64,000 nt of DNA from Aeromicrobium stalagmiti (lineage in GTDB: Bacteria; Actinomycetota; Actinomycetes; Propionibacteriales; Nocardioidaceae). The stretch lies in NCBI RefSeq assembly GCF_013283745.1, contig NZ_JABSTZ010000001.1, positions 1,196,406 to 1,260,405 of the forward strand. The letters run 5' to 3'. Under the pieces are notes generated by a model that saw only the letters and a list, made by a program, of their open reading frames with translations, was not told the DNA's origin and searched no databases. The position numbers and the translations under genes are program-made. Of this stretch, positions 53,117 to 63,600 are shown piece by piece; within the stretch, counting starts at the first letter, position 1; each line of letters opens with the position of its first letter.

Positions 53117-53144
53117 CGACCGGGACCCGGGGGAGGAGGCGACG

Positions 53145-54086
53145 GTGCTCCACGTCCAGGTCGTGGCGTCGGCCGAGGTCTGCGACCGGGTCGTCGACTG
53201 CCTGAAGGTCGATCCCGCGGTCGTCGACCTCGTCCTGGTCCGCGGGGCCGCGGTGGCCGGTGCGGGAGACCTGCTGGCGTTCCACGTCGCGCGCGAGGGC
53301 GCGGACGTGGTGGTCCGTCGCTTGCACGAGCTGGGGGTCGACCGGGTCGGCTCGATCTCGATCTCGGAGCCGCTGGCCGTGATGTCCGCAGCGGCCGACG
53401 CGGCCGAGGCCAGTGCCCCGGGTCACCCCTCGGACGGCGTGGTGTGGGCCCAGGTGGAGAGCCAGGCCCGTCGCTCGGCCGCGGGCTCCTGGTCGTTCTT
53501 CGTCTTCCTGACCATCGCCTGCCTGATCGCCGGCGTGGGGCGCTACCTCGACCAGCCGATCCTCATCATCGGCGCGATGGTCGTGGGTCCGGAGTTCGCT
53601 CCCGTGGCGGCGATCTGCCTGGCGATCGCCCGGCGACGACCAGGGCTGGCCGGTCCGGCACTCGGCACGCTGACGGCGGGCTTCGGCGTCGCGCTGGTCG
53701 TGTCGTGGGCCGTCTGGTCGGTGGCCCACGTCCTCGGCGGGCTCGACACGGTGCAGGCGACGACCGGCGACCTGACCGAGTTCATCGTCAAGCCCGACAT
53801 CTGGTCGTTCGTGGTGGCGCTCCTGGCCGGGTGCGTCGGCGTGCTGTCGCTGACGGCGTCGCGGTCGTCGGCGCTGGTGGGTGTCTTCATCTCGATCACG
53901 ACCGTGCCGGCCGTCGCGACGGCGGGACTGACGCTGGCGGTCGGTGCCTGGGGCGAGGCTGCGGCATCGGGGCTGCAGCTCGCGATCAACCTCGCCGGGC
54001 TGCTCCTCGCCGGCACCGTGACCCTGGCCGTGCAGTCGTTGCTGTGGCGTCGCCTTGCCGGCCGGAGGAGATCCGCCGGAGCGTGA
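53145..54086 (+). CDS. DUF389 family membrane protein
   Basis: 313 residues. A cytoplasmic ferredoxin-like N-terminal domain (about 1-105) precedes the DUF389 core with WSFFVFLTIACLIAGVGRYLDQPILIIGAMVVGPEFAPV and five or six further helices. The function of DUF389 is unproven. GGGAGGAGG sits 6 nt before the GTG. It lies 28 bp after DUF3151, probably in the same transcript. It converges on the DagK-family gene. Confidence 0.85.
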   Translation: MLHVQVVASAEVCDRVVDCLKVDPAVVDLVLVRGAAVAGAGDLLAFHVAREGADVVVRRLHELGVDRVGSISISEPLAVMSAAADAAEASAPGHPSDGVVWAQVESQARRSAAGSWSFFVFLTIACLIAGVGRYLDQPILIIGAMVVGPEFAPVAAICLAIARRRPGLAGPALGTLTAGFGVALVVSWAVWSVAHVLGGLDTVQATTGDLTEFIVKPDIWSFVVALLAGCVGVLSLTASRSSALVGVFISITTVPAVATAGLTLAVGAWGEAAASGLQLAINLAGLLLAGTVTLAVQSLLWRRLAGRRRSAGA

Positions 54087-54098
54087 GGGCGCTCGGGC

Positions 54099-54989
54099 CT
54101 ACGGCACGTACATCGTCATCGCGGCGGGCCGCAGGCTCCAGCGGTAGTGCGGTGACGCCGACGTGAGCTCGCCGTCACTGGTGCAGCGCAAGGCGTCGCC
54201 CCGCACCTCGACCTCGGTGCCTCGCAGGTAGACGACGTCGTCGCGCCGGTGGTGCTCGCCGCGGCGGACGCTGAACGCATAGGCGATGCGGCGCCGCGGT
54301 GACTCGGTGTAGGACACCGACACGTCGAGCCGGCCGTCGGACGGGTCGGCCTGGGGCAGCAGAGGTGCGCCGCCCCCGACGAACCGGCCGTTGCCGACCG
54401 CGACCTGGATGACGGGCTCCTTGCGGGTGAGGGCCCGGCCGTCGACGGTGATCGTCAGACGTGCCCCCGGCGTGGTCAGGCCCTTGAGCCCGGTGAGGGC
54501 GGCGCCGACGGCGTAGCCGACGGGCCCGAGGGCCTTCTTCCACGGACGGGCAGCGGCGGCGGCCTCCGCACCGATCCCGATGTGGGCGGCGTTGACGACG
54601 ACGGCGTCGGTGCCGTCGACGATGAGGTCGATCGGGCGGGTGCTGCCGGCCGCGATCACGCGGGCCGCTTCGACCGCGTCGCCCGGCAGCTCCAGCGTCG
54701 CCGCGAAGTCGTTGCCCGTGCCGAGGGGCACGAGCCCGACCGTCACGGAGTCGAGCCTGCCCGCCTCGTGCAGCGCCGCCACGACCGCGTGCAGGCTCCC
54801 GTCGCCGCCGAGCACCGCCACGGCGTCGAGGCCCGGTCGGTCCGCGAGAGCGGAGGACAGGTCGTCGGGGCTGGAGGTGTGGACCAGCTCGACGTCGAAC
54901 GCGTCGCGCAGGACGGCGACGACCTGGTCGGTGACGGTGTCGTCGGCGGTGCCGGCATCGGCATTGGCGATCGCGAGGAGGCTCTTCAT
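54099..54989 (-). CDS. diacylglycerol/lipid kinase family protein
   Basis: 296 residues of the DagK catalytic fold. LGGDGSLHAVV near residues 60-70 is the GGDG nucleotide motif, PLGTGNDFAATL near 87-98 the substrate/Mg motif, and the C-terminal beta domain follows (GRFVGGGAPLLPQADPSDGRLDV). It phosphorylates a lipid such as diacylglycerol or phosphatidylinositol. ATG 54989 has TAGTCT 9 nt upstream. It lies 12 bp from the next minus-strand gene. Confidence 0.88.
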   Translation of the reverse strand: MKSLLAIANADAGTADDTVTDQVVAVLRDAFDVELVHTSSPDDLSSALADRPGLDAVAVLGGDGSLHAVVAALHEAGRLDSVTVGLVPLGTGNDFAATLELPGDAVEAARVIAAGSTRPIDLIVDGTDAVVVNAAHIGIGAEAAAAARPWKKALGPVGYAVGAALTGLKGLTTPGARLTITVDGRALTRKEPVIQVAVGNGRFVGGGAPLLPQADPSDGRLDVSVSYTESPRRRIAYAFSVRRGEHHRRDDVVYLRGTEVEVRGDALRCTSDGELTSASPHYRWSLRPAAMTMYVP

Positions 54990-55001
54990 GGAGCCGCCAG
55001 A

Positions 55002-55970
55002 CTACGGGGTGGAGGGGACCGGCGGCGGATCCTCGACCTGCGGCTCACCCAGGCGGACGACCACGACGCCGACCAGGATCAGTGCGCCGCCGATCAGCTG
55101 GACCGACCGGGGCGTCTCCGCCAGCAGCAGCCAGGCGAACACCACTCCGGCGACGGCCTCGGACAGCCCGACGAAGGCCGCGAGCCGTGACCCCAGGCGA
55201 CGGGTGCCCGCGATGCCCAGGACGTACGCCAGGCCGGCCGTGACGGACCCGAGCACCAGCACCGTGAGCCACCACGGGAACGCCGTGCCGCGCAGGACGA
55301 CGTCGGCGCGGGTCGCGGCCAGCGGGATGACGCCGACCAGCCCGGCCGCGAGCAGCACCACGCCGCCGAGCAGCAGGCCGCCGGCGGCGAGCACGAGGCC
55401 CGGCAGGCCGTTGTCCTCGTCGGCGGAGATGACCCAGTAGAACGCCGCGCAGACCATCGAGCCGAGCGCCCACACGACGCCGATCCCGTCGAGCTCTGCG
55501 CCTGACAAGAGGTCGAGCACGAGGACGAGGCCCGCGACCGCGGCAAGCGCGCCGACCACGGTGAGCCGCCCGGGGCGCTGCCCGTGCCGCAGCCACATCC
55601 AGCCGATGACGGCGACGGGGCAGGTGAACTCGATGAGCAGCGCGATGCCGACCTGCATGCGGTCGACGGCGTTGAAGTAGGCGAGCTGGCACCCGGCCAC
55701 GGCGATGAGGCCGTAGGCGATGATCAGCCCGGCGTTGCGGCGCACCAGGTGCCAGCGGCCGCGCAGCGTCACGAGCGCGGGGATGACGAGGACCGCGGCG
55801 GCGACGAGCACCCGAGCGGTGACAGCGGCGCCCGGTGTCCAGCCCGCGGTGATGAGTCCCTTGGCCAGGGGGCCCGACAGGGCGAACGATCCGGCCGCCG
55901 CGAGCGCGAAGCCGGTGCCGGAGGCGACACGCGACGGGGGCAGCGTCGTGTCATGAGTCAAGGTGGCCAT
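55002..55970 (-). CDS. EamA/DMT-family transporter
   Basis: 322 residues, ten membrane helices in two EamA repeats (about 15-145 and 160-300). Typical blocks are ARVLVAAAVLVIPAL, AYFNAVDRMQVGIALLIEFTCPVAVIGW and SRLAAFVGLSEAVAGVVFAWLLLAETP. It is probably an exporter of amino acids or other metabolites. The ATG at 55970 has TACTGT 8 nt upstream. It is divergent from the CGNR gene, and the first ten codons of both genes are near-identical in mirrored orientation. Confidence 0.88.
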   Translation of the reverse strand: MATLTHDTTLPPSRVASGTGFALAAAGSFALSGPLAKGLITAGWTPGAAVTARVLVAAAVLVIPALVTLRGRWHLVRRNAGLIIAYGLIAVAGCQLAYFNAVDRMQVGIALLIEFTCPVAVIGWMWLRHGQRPGRLTVVGALAAVAGLVLVLDLLSGAELDGIGVVWALGSMVCAAFYWVISADEDNGLPGLVLAAGGLLLGGVVLLAAGLVGVIPLAATRADVVLRGTAFPWWLTVLVLGSVTAGLAYVLGIAGTRRLGSRLAAFVGLSEAVAGVVFAWLLLAETPRSVQLIGGALILVGVVVVRLGEPQVEDPPPVPSTP

Positions 55971-56027
55971 GACATGTGACAGTACGGCGACCGCATGTAA
56001 GGTGTCAACATGGTCTTCGCTCATGAC
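55950..56027. promoter_or_regulatory. mirrored divergent promoter/operator region
   Basis: Nested inverted repeats surround the EamA/CGNR start sites: GTCATGAG (55950-55957) with CTCATGAC (56020-56027), CCATG (55967-55971) with CATGG (56009-56013), and TGACA (55977-55981) with TGTCA (56003-56007). Both start codons occupy equivalent positions. Minus-strand TACTGT (55979-55984) and plus-strand TAAGGT (55998-56003, with GTGACA 16 bp upstream) are the -10 boxes. Confidence 0.6.
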
Positions 56028-56543
56028 ACCGAGCTGGCGCTGCTGGCTGCCGTGGGGCTGGTCAACTCCGGGCAGGAGCCCGACTCGCTCGCGCAGGTCG
56101 CCGACGTCGTGGCGTTCTACGACGATCACGGCTACACCGGCCGGATCGACCGCGACGACGCCGAGCTCGCCGAGATGCGTGACCTCCGCCCGCTCCTGCG
56201 CCAGCTCCTGACGAGCTCGCGCGACGAGGCCGTCGACCTCGTCAACGAGATGCTGCGCCGCACGCACGCCCTGCCCCAGCTGGTCCGGCACGACCCGCTC
56301 GACTGGCACCTGCACGCCGTGTCCGACGACCGGCCGCTGGCCGAGCGGGTCGAGGTCGAGTCGGCCATGGCGATGGTCGACGTGATCCGGGCCGACGAGC
56401 TCTCGCGGCTCGACGTGTGTGCCGACGAGACGTGCGACGGCCTCGTCCTCGACCTGTCGCGCAACCGGTCCCGTCGCTTCTGCAGCACGGCGTGCAGCAA
56501 CCGGGCCGCCGTCGCCGCCTACCGCGCCCGTCAGTCCGGGTGA
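56010..56543 (+). CDS. CGNR-type zinc-finger regulator
   Basis: 177 residues. The N-terminal ABATE-like stress domain is recognisable (VNSGQEPDSLAQVADVVAFYDDHG). The C-terminal finger has C137, C142, C158 and C162 in DVCADETCDGLVLDLSRNRSRRFCSTACSNR; the family's CGNR is CSNR here. The finger probably binds DNA. The likely target is the shared divergent region controlling the EamA exporter. The start is leaderless or nearly so. Confidence 0.88.
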   Translation: MVFAHDTELALLAAVGLVNSGQEPDSLAQVADVVAFYDDHGYTGRIDRDDAELAEMRDLRPLLRQLLTSSRDEAVDLVNEMLRRTHALPQLVRHDPLDWHLHAVSDDRPLAERVEVESAMAMVDVIRADELSRLDVCADETCDGLVLDLSRNRSRRFCSTACSNRAAVAAYRARQSG

Positions 56544-56580
56544 CCCGCCCGCGCGGACACAGATGCCACGCGGAGCGTGA

Positions 56581-57936
<1,356 letters not shown>

Positions 57937-58050
57937 GGGGCGCCCTGTAGTCCGAACGAACCATTTCGCAGCTCGTTAGGGCCATTTGTCCTGCCCTTTG
58001 GTGACTCCTTGTCTCGACCTTCGTTGAGTGTGATGGCCGACACATTGGCC

Positions 58051-58074
58051 GTCCCCGCCGGCATCGGCGGGGGC
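58051..58074 (+). promoter_or_regulatory. GC hairpin upstream of the cadherin-like gene
   Basis: CCCCGCCG and CGGCGGGG pair perfectly around GCAT, with two further outer pairs including one wobble. It is 25 bp before the ATG at 58100. It is either a purA terminator or a 5' leader stem. Confidence 0.45.
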
Positions 58075-58099
58075 ACGCACAGTGCAAGGGGATCACCGC

Positions 58100-60388
58100 A
58101 TGACCATCACTCCCAGACGACGTCTGCGCCGCTCCGGCGCGGGCGTCACGGTCGGGGCGCTCGTCGCGTCCGGGCTGCTCATGGCCTCACCCGCGCAGGC
58201 AGCCAGCACCACGCTCAGCGAGCTCGACGTCAACCTGAACTACACCCGCGCGGCAGGAAGCAACACGTTCCTGGCCGACGGAGTGCGCGTCCAGACGGTC
58301 GGCACGACCTCGCAGTCGAAGGCAGCCGGCTACTTCGACACCGAGATCCCCTTGGCCGACTCGGGCACTCCGAGCCTCGACTGGTCAGGCACCTCCCCCC
58401 AGCCCGGCAAGCAGCTCGTCGTCGACTTCGACGGTGACGGCGACACGGACGGCATCCTCGTGGGAGAGCCGGTCTACGGTGCCAACTGGTGGCTGCCGGG
58501 CAGCACGCTGCAGGGCAGCCCGGTCGCGCAGTCGATCAAGGACGCGGCCCCCAAGGTCGGCGGCGGCGGCTCGGCCGACAACGGCCCGCTCAGCGACTGG
58601 CGCACCGCCTTCCCCGATGCCGTGATCCGTCAGGCCGGCTGGTCGCTCGGCTCGGGCATCGAGGGCGAAGGGACCATCTTCGGCATCTCGGTCGGCGACG
58701 AGGAGTTCTACTTCAGCAAGGCCGAGGTCGGTGCGACGACGCTGCGCCGCAGCGACGTCTCGCCCCGCGACACCCGCAGCCAGGGACGCAACACGTTCCG
58801 CCCCACCGGCGGCGTGCGCATCTTCACGCTCGACAGCTCGTCGAACGCCAAGGCGACCGGCTACTTCCGGATCGCCGAGCCGCTGTCCGACGTCGGCGAG
58901 CCGGTGTGGGACGTCCGCCTGACCGAGAGCATCGAGCCCGGCAAGCAGCTGGTCATCGACCTCGACGGCGACAACGCCACGACCAACGACCGCGGCATCC
59001 TCGTGGGCGAGCCCGTCTACGGCAAGAACTGGTGGCTGACGGGCGGCAGCAGCCAGCTGATCCGCGACATCGCCCCCGCCACCGGTGGCGGCAATGGCTC
59101 CAACTGGTTCGGGACCCTCAACCAGTGGCGTCTGGCTGCTCCTGACGCGACGGTCCTGGAGGCGGGCTGGTCGCTGGGCTCCGGCGTCAGGGGTGACCTG
59201 GTGCTCAGCGAGTTCCGGGTCGGTCAGACGGTCTACACGTTCGCCGGCAACAGGGCCCCGAGTGCCGACGACGTCACCGGCTCGATCCGTGAGGGCGACG
59301 ACGCCGTCACCATCCCGCTCGCAGGCAGCGACCCCGACACGGACACCTACACCGACATCGCCGGAGTCTCGGCGATCGCGGACACCCTGACCTACACGGT
59401 CGACGGGGCCGACGGTGAGGTCACCGTCGACGGCGCCAGCCTGGTCTACGAGAACGACGACGTGGCGGCGGACTTCGACGACGAGTTCACCTACACCGTG
59501 ACCGACGATCGTGGGCGGTCCGCCACGGCTGCCGTGTCGGTCGACGTCACGGCCAACCAGGCGCCCTCCGCCGCGGACGTCGACGCGTCCACGCGCACCG
59601 GTGACGCCGTCGACATCGCGCTGTCGTCCACCGATCCCGAGGGTGACGACGTCACCATCGTGGCCGCGGACGATGCGGATCACGGCACCGTGACGCAGGA
59701 CGGCGACACGGCGACGTACACGCCGGACGAGGACTACACCGGAGCCGACGAGTTCACCTACACCGCGACGGACGACCGAGGCGCTTCGAGCACCGGCACG
59801 GTCACGGTCACCGTCGCTGCCAACCGGGCGCCGGTCGCGTTCGACACGACGTCCGGTGTCAAGGTCGGCAGCTCGGTCGCGGTGGGGGTGGACGCCACCG
59901 ATGCGGACGGCGACTCCCTGACCTATGCGGTCGCGGGCACGCCGGCCAACGGCACGGTCGTGGCCAACGGCAGCCAGCTCACCTTCACTCCGGCGGCCGG
60001 CTACAGCGGGACCACCTCGTTCGACTTCACCGTCTCGGACGGTCGCGGCGGCAGCGACACCGGCACCGTGACGGTCGTCGTCTCGAAGTACGCCTCGACG
60101 ACGACGATCAAGTCGATCTACCCGGTTGCGCCGACCGCGCGCAGCACGATCTACGCGTACGTCAAGGTGACGGCTCCCGGTGCTCCGGCGGTGGCGGGCA
60201 GCACCGTCACGGTCAAGTACGGCTCCAAGGTCGTCGGCACCGGCGTCCTGGGCGCGGGCGGCACGGTCAACGTCAAGATCAACCGCACGCTGCCCAAGGG
60301 TGCCGCGCGGACGCTCAAGGCCTCGTTCCCGTCCAGCGCGACGACGGCAGCCTCGAGCGGGTCGATCACGTTCGCCGTGAAGAAGTAG
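58100..60388 (+). CDS. large secreted protein: duplicated N-terminal domain plus cadherin-like repeats
   Basis: 762 residues. A signal peptide with predicted cleavage after Ala34 (AQA) is followed by two homologous domains (about 35-210 and 211-383). Each contains PGKQLV(V/I)D(F/L)DGD, [15 protein letters not shown] and AGWSLGSG. Three cadherin-like/Big-type repeats begin at NRAPSADD (384), NQAPSAAD (486) and NRAPVAFD (575), each ending in a FTYTxTDDRG or [10 protein letters not shown] strand. A C-terminal Ig-like module of about 100 residues follows. It has no LPxTG motif or C-terminal anchor. It is probably an adhesin or surface-layer component. AAGGGGA serves as ribosome-binding site. Confidence 0.8.
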   Translation: MTITPRRRLRRSGAGVTVGALVASGLLMASPAQAASTTLSELDVNLNYTRAAGSNTFLADGVRVQTVGTTSQSKAAGYFDTEIPLADSGTPSLDWSGTSPQPGKQLVVDFDGDGDTDGILVGEPVYGANWWLPGSTLQGSPVAQSIKDAAPKVGGGGSADNGPLSDWRTAFPDAVIRQAGWSLGSGIEGEGTIFGISVGDEEFYFSKAEVGATTLRRSDVSPRDTRSQGRNTFRPTGGVRIFTLDSSSNAKATGYFRIAEPLSDVGEPVWDVRLTESIEPGKQLVIDLDGDNATTNDRGILVGEPVYGKNWWLTGGSSQLIRDIAPATGGGNGSNWFGTLNQWRLAAPDATVLEAGWSLGSGVRGDLVLSEFRVGQTVYTFAGNRAPSADDVTGSIREGDDAVTIPLAGSDPDTDTYTDIAGVSAIADTLTYTVDGADGEVTVDGASLVYENDDVAADFDDEFTYTVTDDRGRSATAAVSVDVTANQAPSAADVDASTRTGDAVDIALSSTDPEGDDVTIVAADDADHGTVTQDGDTATYTPDEDYTGADEFTYTATDDRGASSTGTVTVTVAANRAPVAFDTTSGVKVGSSVAVGVDATDADGDSLTYAVAGTPANGTVVANGSQLTFTPAAGYSGTTSFDFTVSDGRGGSDTGTVTVVVSKYASTTTIKSIYPVAPTARSTIYAYVKVTAPGAPAVAGSTVTVKYGSKVVGTGVLGAGGTVNVKINRTLPKGAARTLKASFPSSATTAASSGSITFAVKK

Positions 60389-60407
60389 CAACGCCGCACG
60401 ATCAGTG

Positions 60408-60435
60408 AGGGGCCCCGCCGAACGGCGGGGCCCCT
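60408..60435 (+). terminator. strong GC hairpin terminator with TT tail
   Basis: AGGGGCCCCGCCG (60408-60420) and its complement (60423-60435) flank AA, 19 bp after the stop codon, followed by T and C. Confidence 0.85.
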
Positions 60436-60447
60436 TCTGCGTGCCGA

Positions 60448-60453
60448 TAGGCT
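60448..60453 (+). promoter_or_regulatory. -10 hexamer, leaderless start of purD
   Basis: TAGGCT ends 8 nt before the GTG at 60462. Confidence 0.5.
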
Positions 60454-60461
60454 GACCTCCC

Positions 60462-61718
60462 GTGAAGACACTCGTCATCGGCACCGGGGGCCGTGAGCAC
60501 GCCCTGGCCCTCGCCCTGTCCCGAGACCCCCAGGTCACCGAGGTGCACGCCGCGCCGGGCAACCCCGGCATCGCCGCGGTCGCGACCCTGCACGACGTCG
60601 ACCCGATGGACGGGGCTGCGGTCGCCGCCCTGGCCACGACGCTGGGCGTCGACCTCGTCGTGGTCGGTCCCGAGGCCCCGCTGGTGGCCGGGGTCGCCGA
60701 CGACGTCCGCGCCGCCGGGATCGCCTGCTTCGGCCCCAGCAAGGATGCCGCGCAGATCGAGGGCTCCAAGGCGTTCGCCAAGCAGGTCATGGCCGGCGCC
60801 GAGGTGCCGACCGCGATGGCGCATGTCTGCGAGACGCCCGAGCAGGTCGTCGCCGCGCTCGACGCCTTCGGCCCGCCCTACGTCGTCAAGGACGACGCGC
60901 TGGCAGCCGGCAAGGGTGTCGTCGTCACCGACGACCGCCAGGCCGCGATCGACCACGCCGCCGCGTGCGGGCGGGTCGTCATCGAGGAGTTCCTCGACGG
61001 GCCCGAGGTCTCGTTGTTCGCGATCACCGACGGCGAGACGGTGCTGCCGCTGCAGCCGGCGCAGGACTTCAAGCGCGCCCTCGACGGCGACGCGGGGCCC
61101 AACACGGGCGGCATGGGTGCCTACACGCCGCTCGACTGGGCCCCCGACGACCTCGTGGCCGAGGTGTCGCGCCGCGTGCTCGTGCCGACCGTCCAGGAGA
61201 TGGCCCGTCGCGGCACCCCGTTCCAGGGCCTGCTCTACGCCGGGCTCGCGCTGACGAGTCGCGGGGTCAAGGTCATCGAGTTCAACGCGCGCTTTGGTGA
61301 CCCGGAGACGCAGTCGATCCTCGCGATGCTCAAGACGCCGTTGTCGGCCCTGCTGCACGGTGCCGCGACTGGTGGTCTCGCCGAGGTCGGTCTCCCGCAG
61401 TGGGAGCCGGCGTCGTCCGTCACGATCGTCGTCGCCTCGCAGGGCTATCCCGAGTCGCCCGTCAAGGGTGACGCCATCGAGGGCCTCGACGCCGCGAACG
61501 CCCTCGAGGGCGTCGACGTCATCCACGCCGGCACCGCGATCGTCGACGGTCAGCTCGTCACCGCGGGCGGCCGCGTCCTGTCGGTCACGGCAATCGGCGC
61601 CGACCTGGCCGAGGCGCGCCGCCGGGCCTACGCCGGGATCGACCTCATCGACATCCGCGGTGCACACCACCGGACCGACATCGCCCTCGCGGCGGAGCAG
61701 GGAACAATAGAGCCGTGA
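60462..61718 (+). CDS. purD: phosphoribosylamine-glycine ligase
   Basis: A 418-residue ATP-grasp enzyme that makes GAR, the second step of purine synthesis. [15 protein letters not shown] opens the N domain, and [19 protein letters not shown] and [17 protein letters not shown] lie in the ATP-grasp. Downstream, [20 protein letters not shown] carries the PurD signature and [11 protein letters not shown] the metal-binding residues. The start is GTG. The stop overlaps the purB start (GTGA). Confidence 0.97.
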   Translation: MKTLVIGTGGREHALALALSRDPQVTEVHAAPGNPGIAAVATLHDVDPMDGAAVAALATTLGVDLVVVGPEAPLVAGVADDVRAAGIACFGPSKDAAQIEGSKAFAKQVMAGAEVPTAMAHVCETPEQVVAALDAFGPPYVVKDDALAAGKGVVVTDDRQAAIDHAAACGRVVIEEFLDGPEVSLFAITDGETVLPLQPAQDFKRALDGDAGPNTGGMGAYTPLDWAPDDLVAEVSRRVLVPTVQEMARRGTPFQGLLYAGLALTSRGVKVIEFNARFGDPETQSILAMLKTPLSALLHGAATGGLAEVGLPQWEPASSVTIVVASQGYPESPVKGDAIEGLDAANALEGVDVIHAGTAIVDGQLVTAGGRVLSVTAIGADLAEARRRAYAGIDLIDIRGAHHRTDIALAAEQGTIEP

Positions 61719-63136
61719 CCACGCCCAACGTCCTCGCCAGCCGCTACGCCTCGCCCGAGGTGGCGCGCATCTGGTCGCCCGAGCACAAGATCGTCCTGGA
61801 GCGCCGGCTGTGGATCGCCGTCCTCCGCGCCCAGAAGGATCTCGGCGTCGAGACCCCCGACGGCGTCATCGAGGCCTACGAGTCGGTCGTCGACCAGGTC
61901 GACCTCGCCTCGATCGCTGCCCGCGAGAAGATCACCCGCCACGACGTCAAGGCGCGCATCGAGGAGTTCGCGGCGCTCGCGGGCACCGAGCACATCCACA
62001 AGGGCATGACCTCGCGCGACCTCACCGAGAACGTCGAGCAGCTGCAGATCAAGGCCTCGCTCGAGCTCATGCGTGACCGTGGCATCGCGACCCTGGCCCG
62101 TCTCGGCCGCCTCGCCTCTGAGCACGCCGAGCTCGTCATGGCCGGCCGCAGCCACAACGTGGCGGCCCAGGCGACGACCCTGGGCAAGCGCTTCGCGACC
62201 GTCGCCGACGAGCTGTTCGTCGCGATCGACCGGCTCGACGACCTCATCGCGCGCTACCCGCTGCGCGGCATCAAGGGCCCGGTCGGCACGGCGCAGGACC
62301 AGCTCGACCTGCTGGGCGGTGACGAGGCCAAGCTCGTCGAGCTCGAGCAGCGCGTGGCCCGCCACCTCGGCTTCGACAAGGTGCTCACCAGCGTCGGTCA
62401 GGTCTATCCCCGCTCGCTCGACTACGACGTCGTGACCGCGCTGGTGCAGCTGTCCGCCGCGCCGTCAAACCTCGCGACCACGATCCGGCTGATGGCCGGC
62501 AACGAGATCGTCACGGAGGGCTTCAAGCCCGGCCAGGTCGGCTCCAGCGCGATGCCGCACAAGATGAACACCCGCTCGTGCGAGCGCGTCAACGGCCTCG
62601 CGGTGATCCTGCGCGGCTACTCCTCGATGGTCGGCGAGCTGGCCGGCGACCAGTGGAACGAGGGCGACGTGTCGTGCTCGGTCGTCCGCCGCGTCGCGCT
62701 GCCCGACGCGTTCTATGCCGCCGACGGACTGTTCGAGACGTTCCTGACCGTCCTCGACGAGTTCGGCACGTTCCCGGCCGTCATCCAGCGCGAGCTCGAC
62801 CGCTACCTCCCGTTCCTGTCGACGACCAAGGTGCTGATGGCCGCGGTCCGTCAGGGCAAGGGACGCGAGACGGCGTACGACGCGGTCAAGCAGCACGCCG
62901 TCGCCGTGGCGCTCGAGATGCGCGAGAAGGGTGCCGCCGAGAACGACCTGTTCGCCCGGCTGGCTGCCGACGAGCGGCTCGGTCTGTCCGAGGCCGACCT
63001 CGCGAGCCTCGTCGCCTCGCCGATCGACTTCACCGGCGCGGCCGTCAGCCAGGTCCACGCCGTCGTCGCCCGGGTCGAGCAGGTCGTCGCGGACCACCCG
63101 CACGCCGCGGCCTACAGCCCCGGATCGATTCTCTGA
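61715..63136 (+). CDS. purB: adenylosuccinate lyase
   Basis: 473 residues. It cleaves SAICAR and adenylosuccinate. The fumarase-superfamily signature GSSAMPHKMNTRSCE near residues 272-286 is intact, with HIHKGMTSRDLTENVEQLQ and AGRSHNVAAQATTLGKR for the other active-site loops. GTG 61715 overlaps the purD stop. It acts twice in the purine pathway, on the products of PurC/PurD and of PurA, all encoded here. Confidence 0.96.
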   Translation: MTTPNVLASRYASPEVARIWSPEHKIVLERRLWIAVLRAQKDLGVETPDGVIEAYESVVDQVDLASIAAREKITRHDVKARIEEFAALAGTEHIHKGMTSRDLTENVEQLQIKASLELMRDRGIATLARLGRLASEHAELVMAGRSHNVAAQATTLGKRFATVADELFVAIDRLDDLIARYPLRGIKGPVGTAQDQLDLLGGDEAKLVELEQRVARHLGFDKVLTSVGQVYPRSLDYDVVTALVQLSAAPSNLATTIRLMAGNEIVTEGFKPGQVGSSAMPHKMNTRSCERVNGLAVILRGYSSMVGELAGDQWNEGDVSCSVVRRVALPDAFYAADGLFETFLTVLDEFGTFPAVIQRELDRYLPFLSTTKVLMAAVRQGKGRETAYDAVKQHAVAVALEMREKGAAENDLFARLAADERLGLSEADLASLVASPIDFTGAAVSQVHAVVARVEQVVADHPHAAAYSPGSIL

Positions 63137-63188
63137 CCTGACGCCGCCGAGGCGCGAGACCTGATCGGCGGGGGCCTGCTTTCGGCCC

Positions 63189-63194
63189 TACGCT
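63189..63194 (+). promoter_or_regulatory. -10 hexamer, leaderless start of DUF3592 gene
   Basis: TACGCT ends 6 nt before the ATG at 63201. Confidence 0.45.
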
Positions 63195-63200
63195 CGGGCC

Positions 63201-63587
63201 ATGGGCATCTCGTACATCCCGTTCGGCCTCGTCGCGGTCGGCGGCTGGCTCGTGTGGTGGGGGCTGCGGCGGAGACGCCAGCGGACCGACCTGCCGCAGG
63301 ACTGGCGACGGGTGGTCGGCACGGTCCTCGACGTCGGCGACGGCGAGACGACCGCGCCGCGCATCGAGTACCGCACCCCGGACGGCCGACGGCTGCGCGT
63401 CCCCGGGCCGATGACCGTGCCCTTCACGGTCGGCCAGGAGGTCGCGGTGCTGATCGACCCGACGAACCCGCGACGTGCTCGCCTCGACGTGACCGAGCGC
63501 GAGGCCGCCCTCGTCGTCAAGCTCCTGCTCGTGACCGGCGGCATCCTGCTCGTGCTCGGGGCGGTCTTCGCCGTGGTCCTGGTGTGA
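63201..63587 (+). CDS. DUF3592 domain membrane protein
   Basis: 128 residues. One hydrophobic helix lies near the N-terminus (about 4-23) and one at the C-terminus (about 105-127), with a beta-rich soluble domain between them (RRVVGTVLDVGDGETTAPRIEYRTPDGRR... FTVGQEVAVLIDPTNPRRARL). This is the DUF3592 pattern. The function is unknown. It sits between purB and purC with its own predicted promoter. Confidence 0.8.
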   Translation: MGISYIPFGLVAVGGWLVWWGLRRRRQRTDLPQDWRRVVGTVLDVGDGETTAPRIEYRTPDGRRLRVPGPMTVPFTVGQEVAVLIDPTNPRRARLDVTEREAALVVKLLLVTGGILLVLGAVFAVVLV

Positions 63588-63588
63588 C

Positions 63589-63594
63589 TAGGCT
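63589..63594 (+). promoter_or_regulatory. -10 hexamer, leaderless start of purC
   Basis: TAGGCT ends 6 nt before the GTG at 63601. Confidence 0.55.
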
Positions 63595-63600
63595 GAGCGC

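Noticed and set aside
58385-60790. 801-codon minus-strand frame opposite the cadherin-like gene
   Set aside because: It spans two plus-strand genes and a terminator, and the composition is typical of an antisense shadow.
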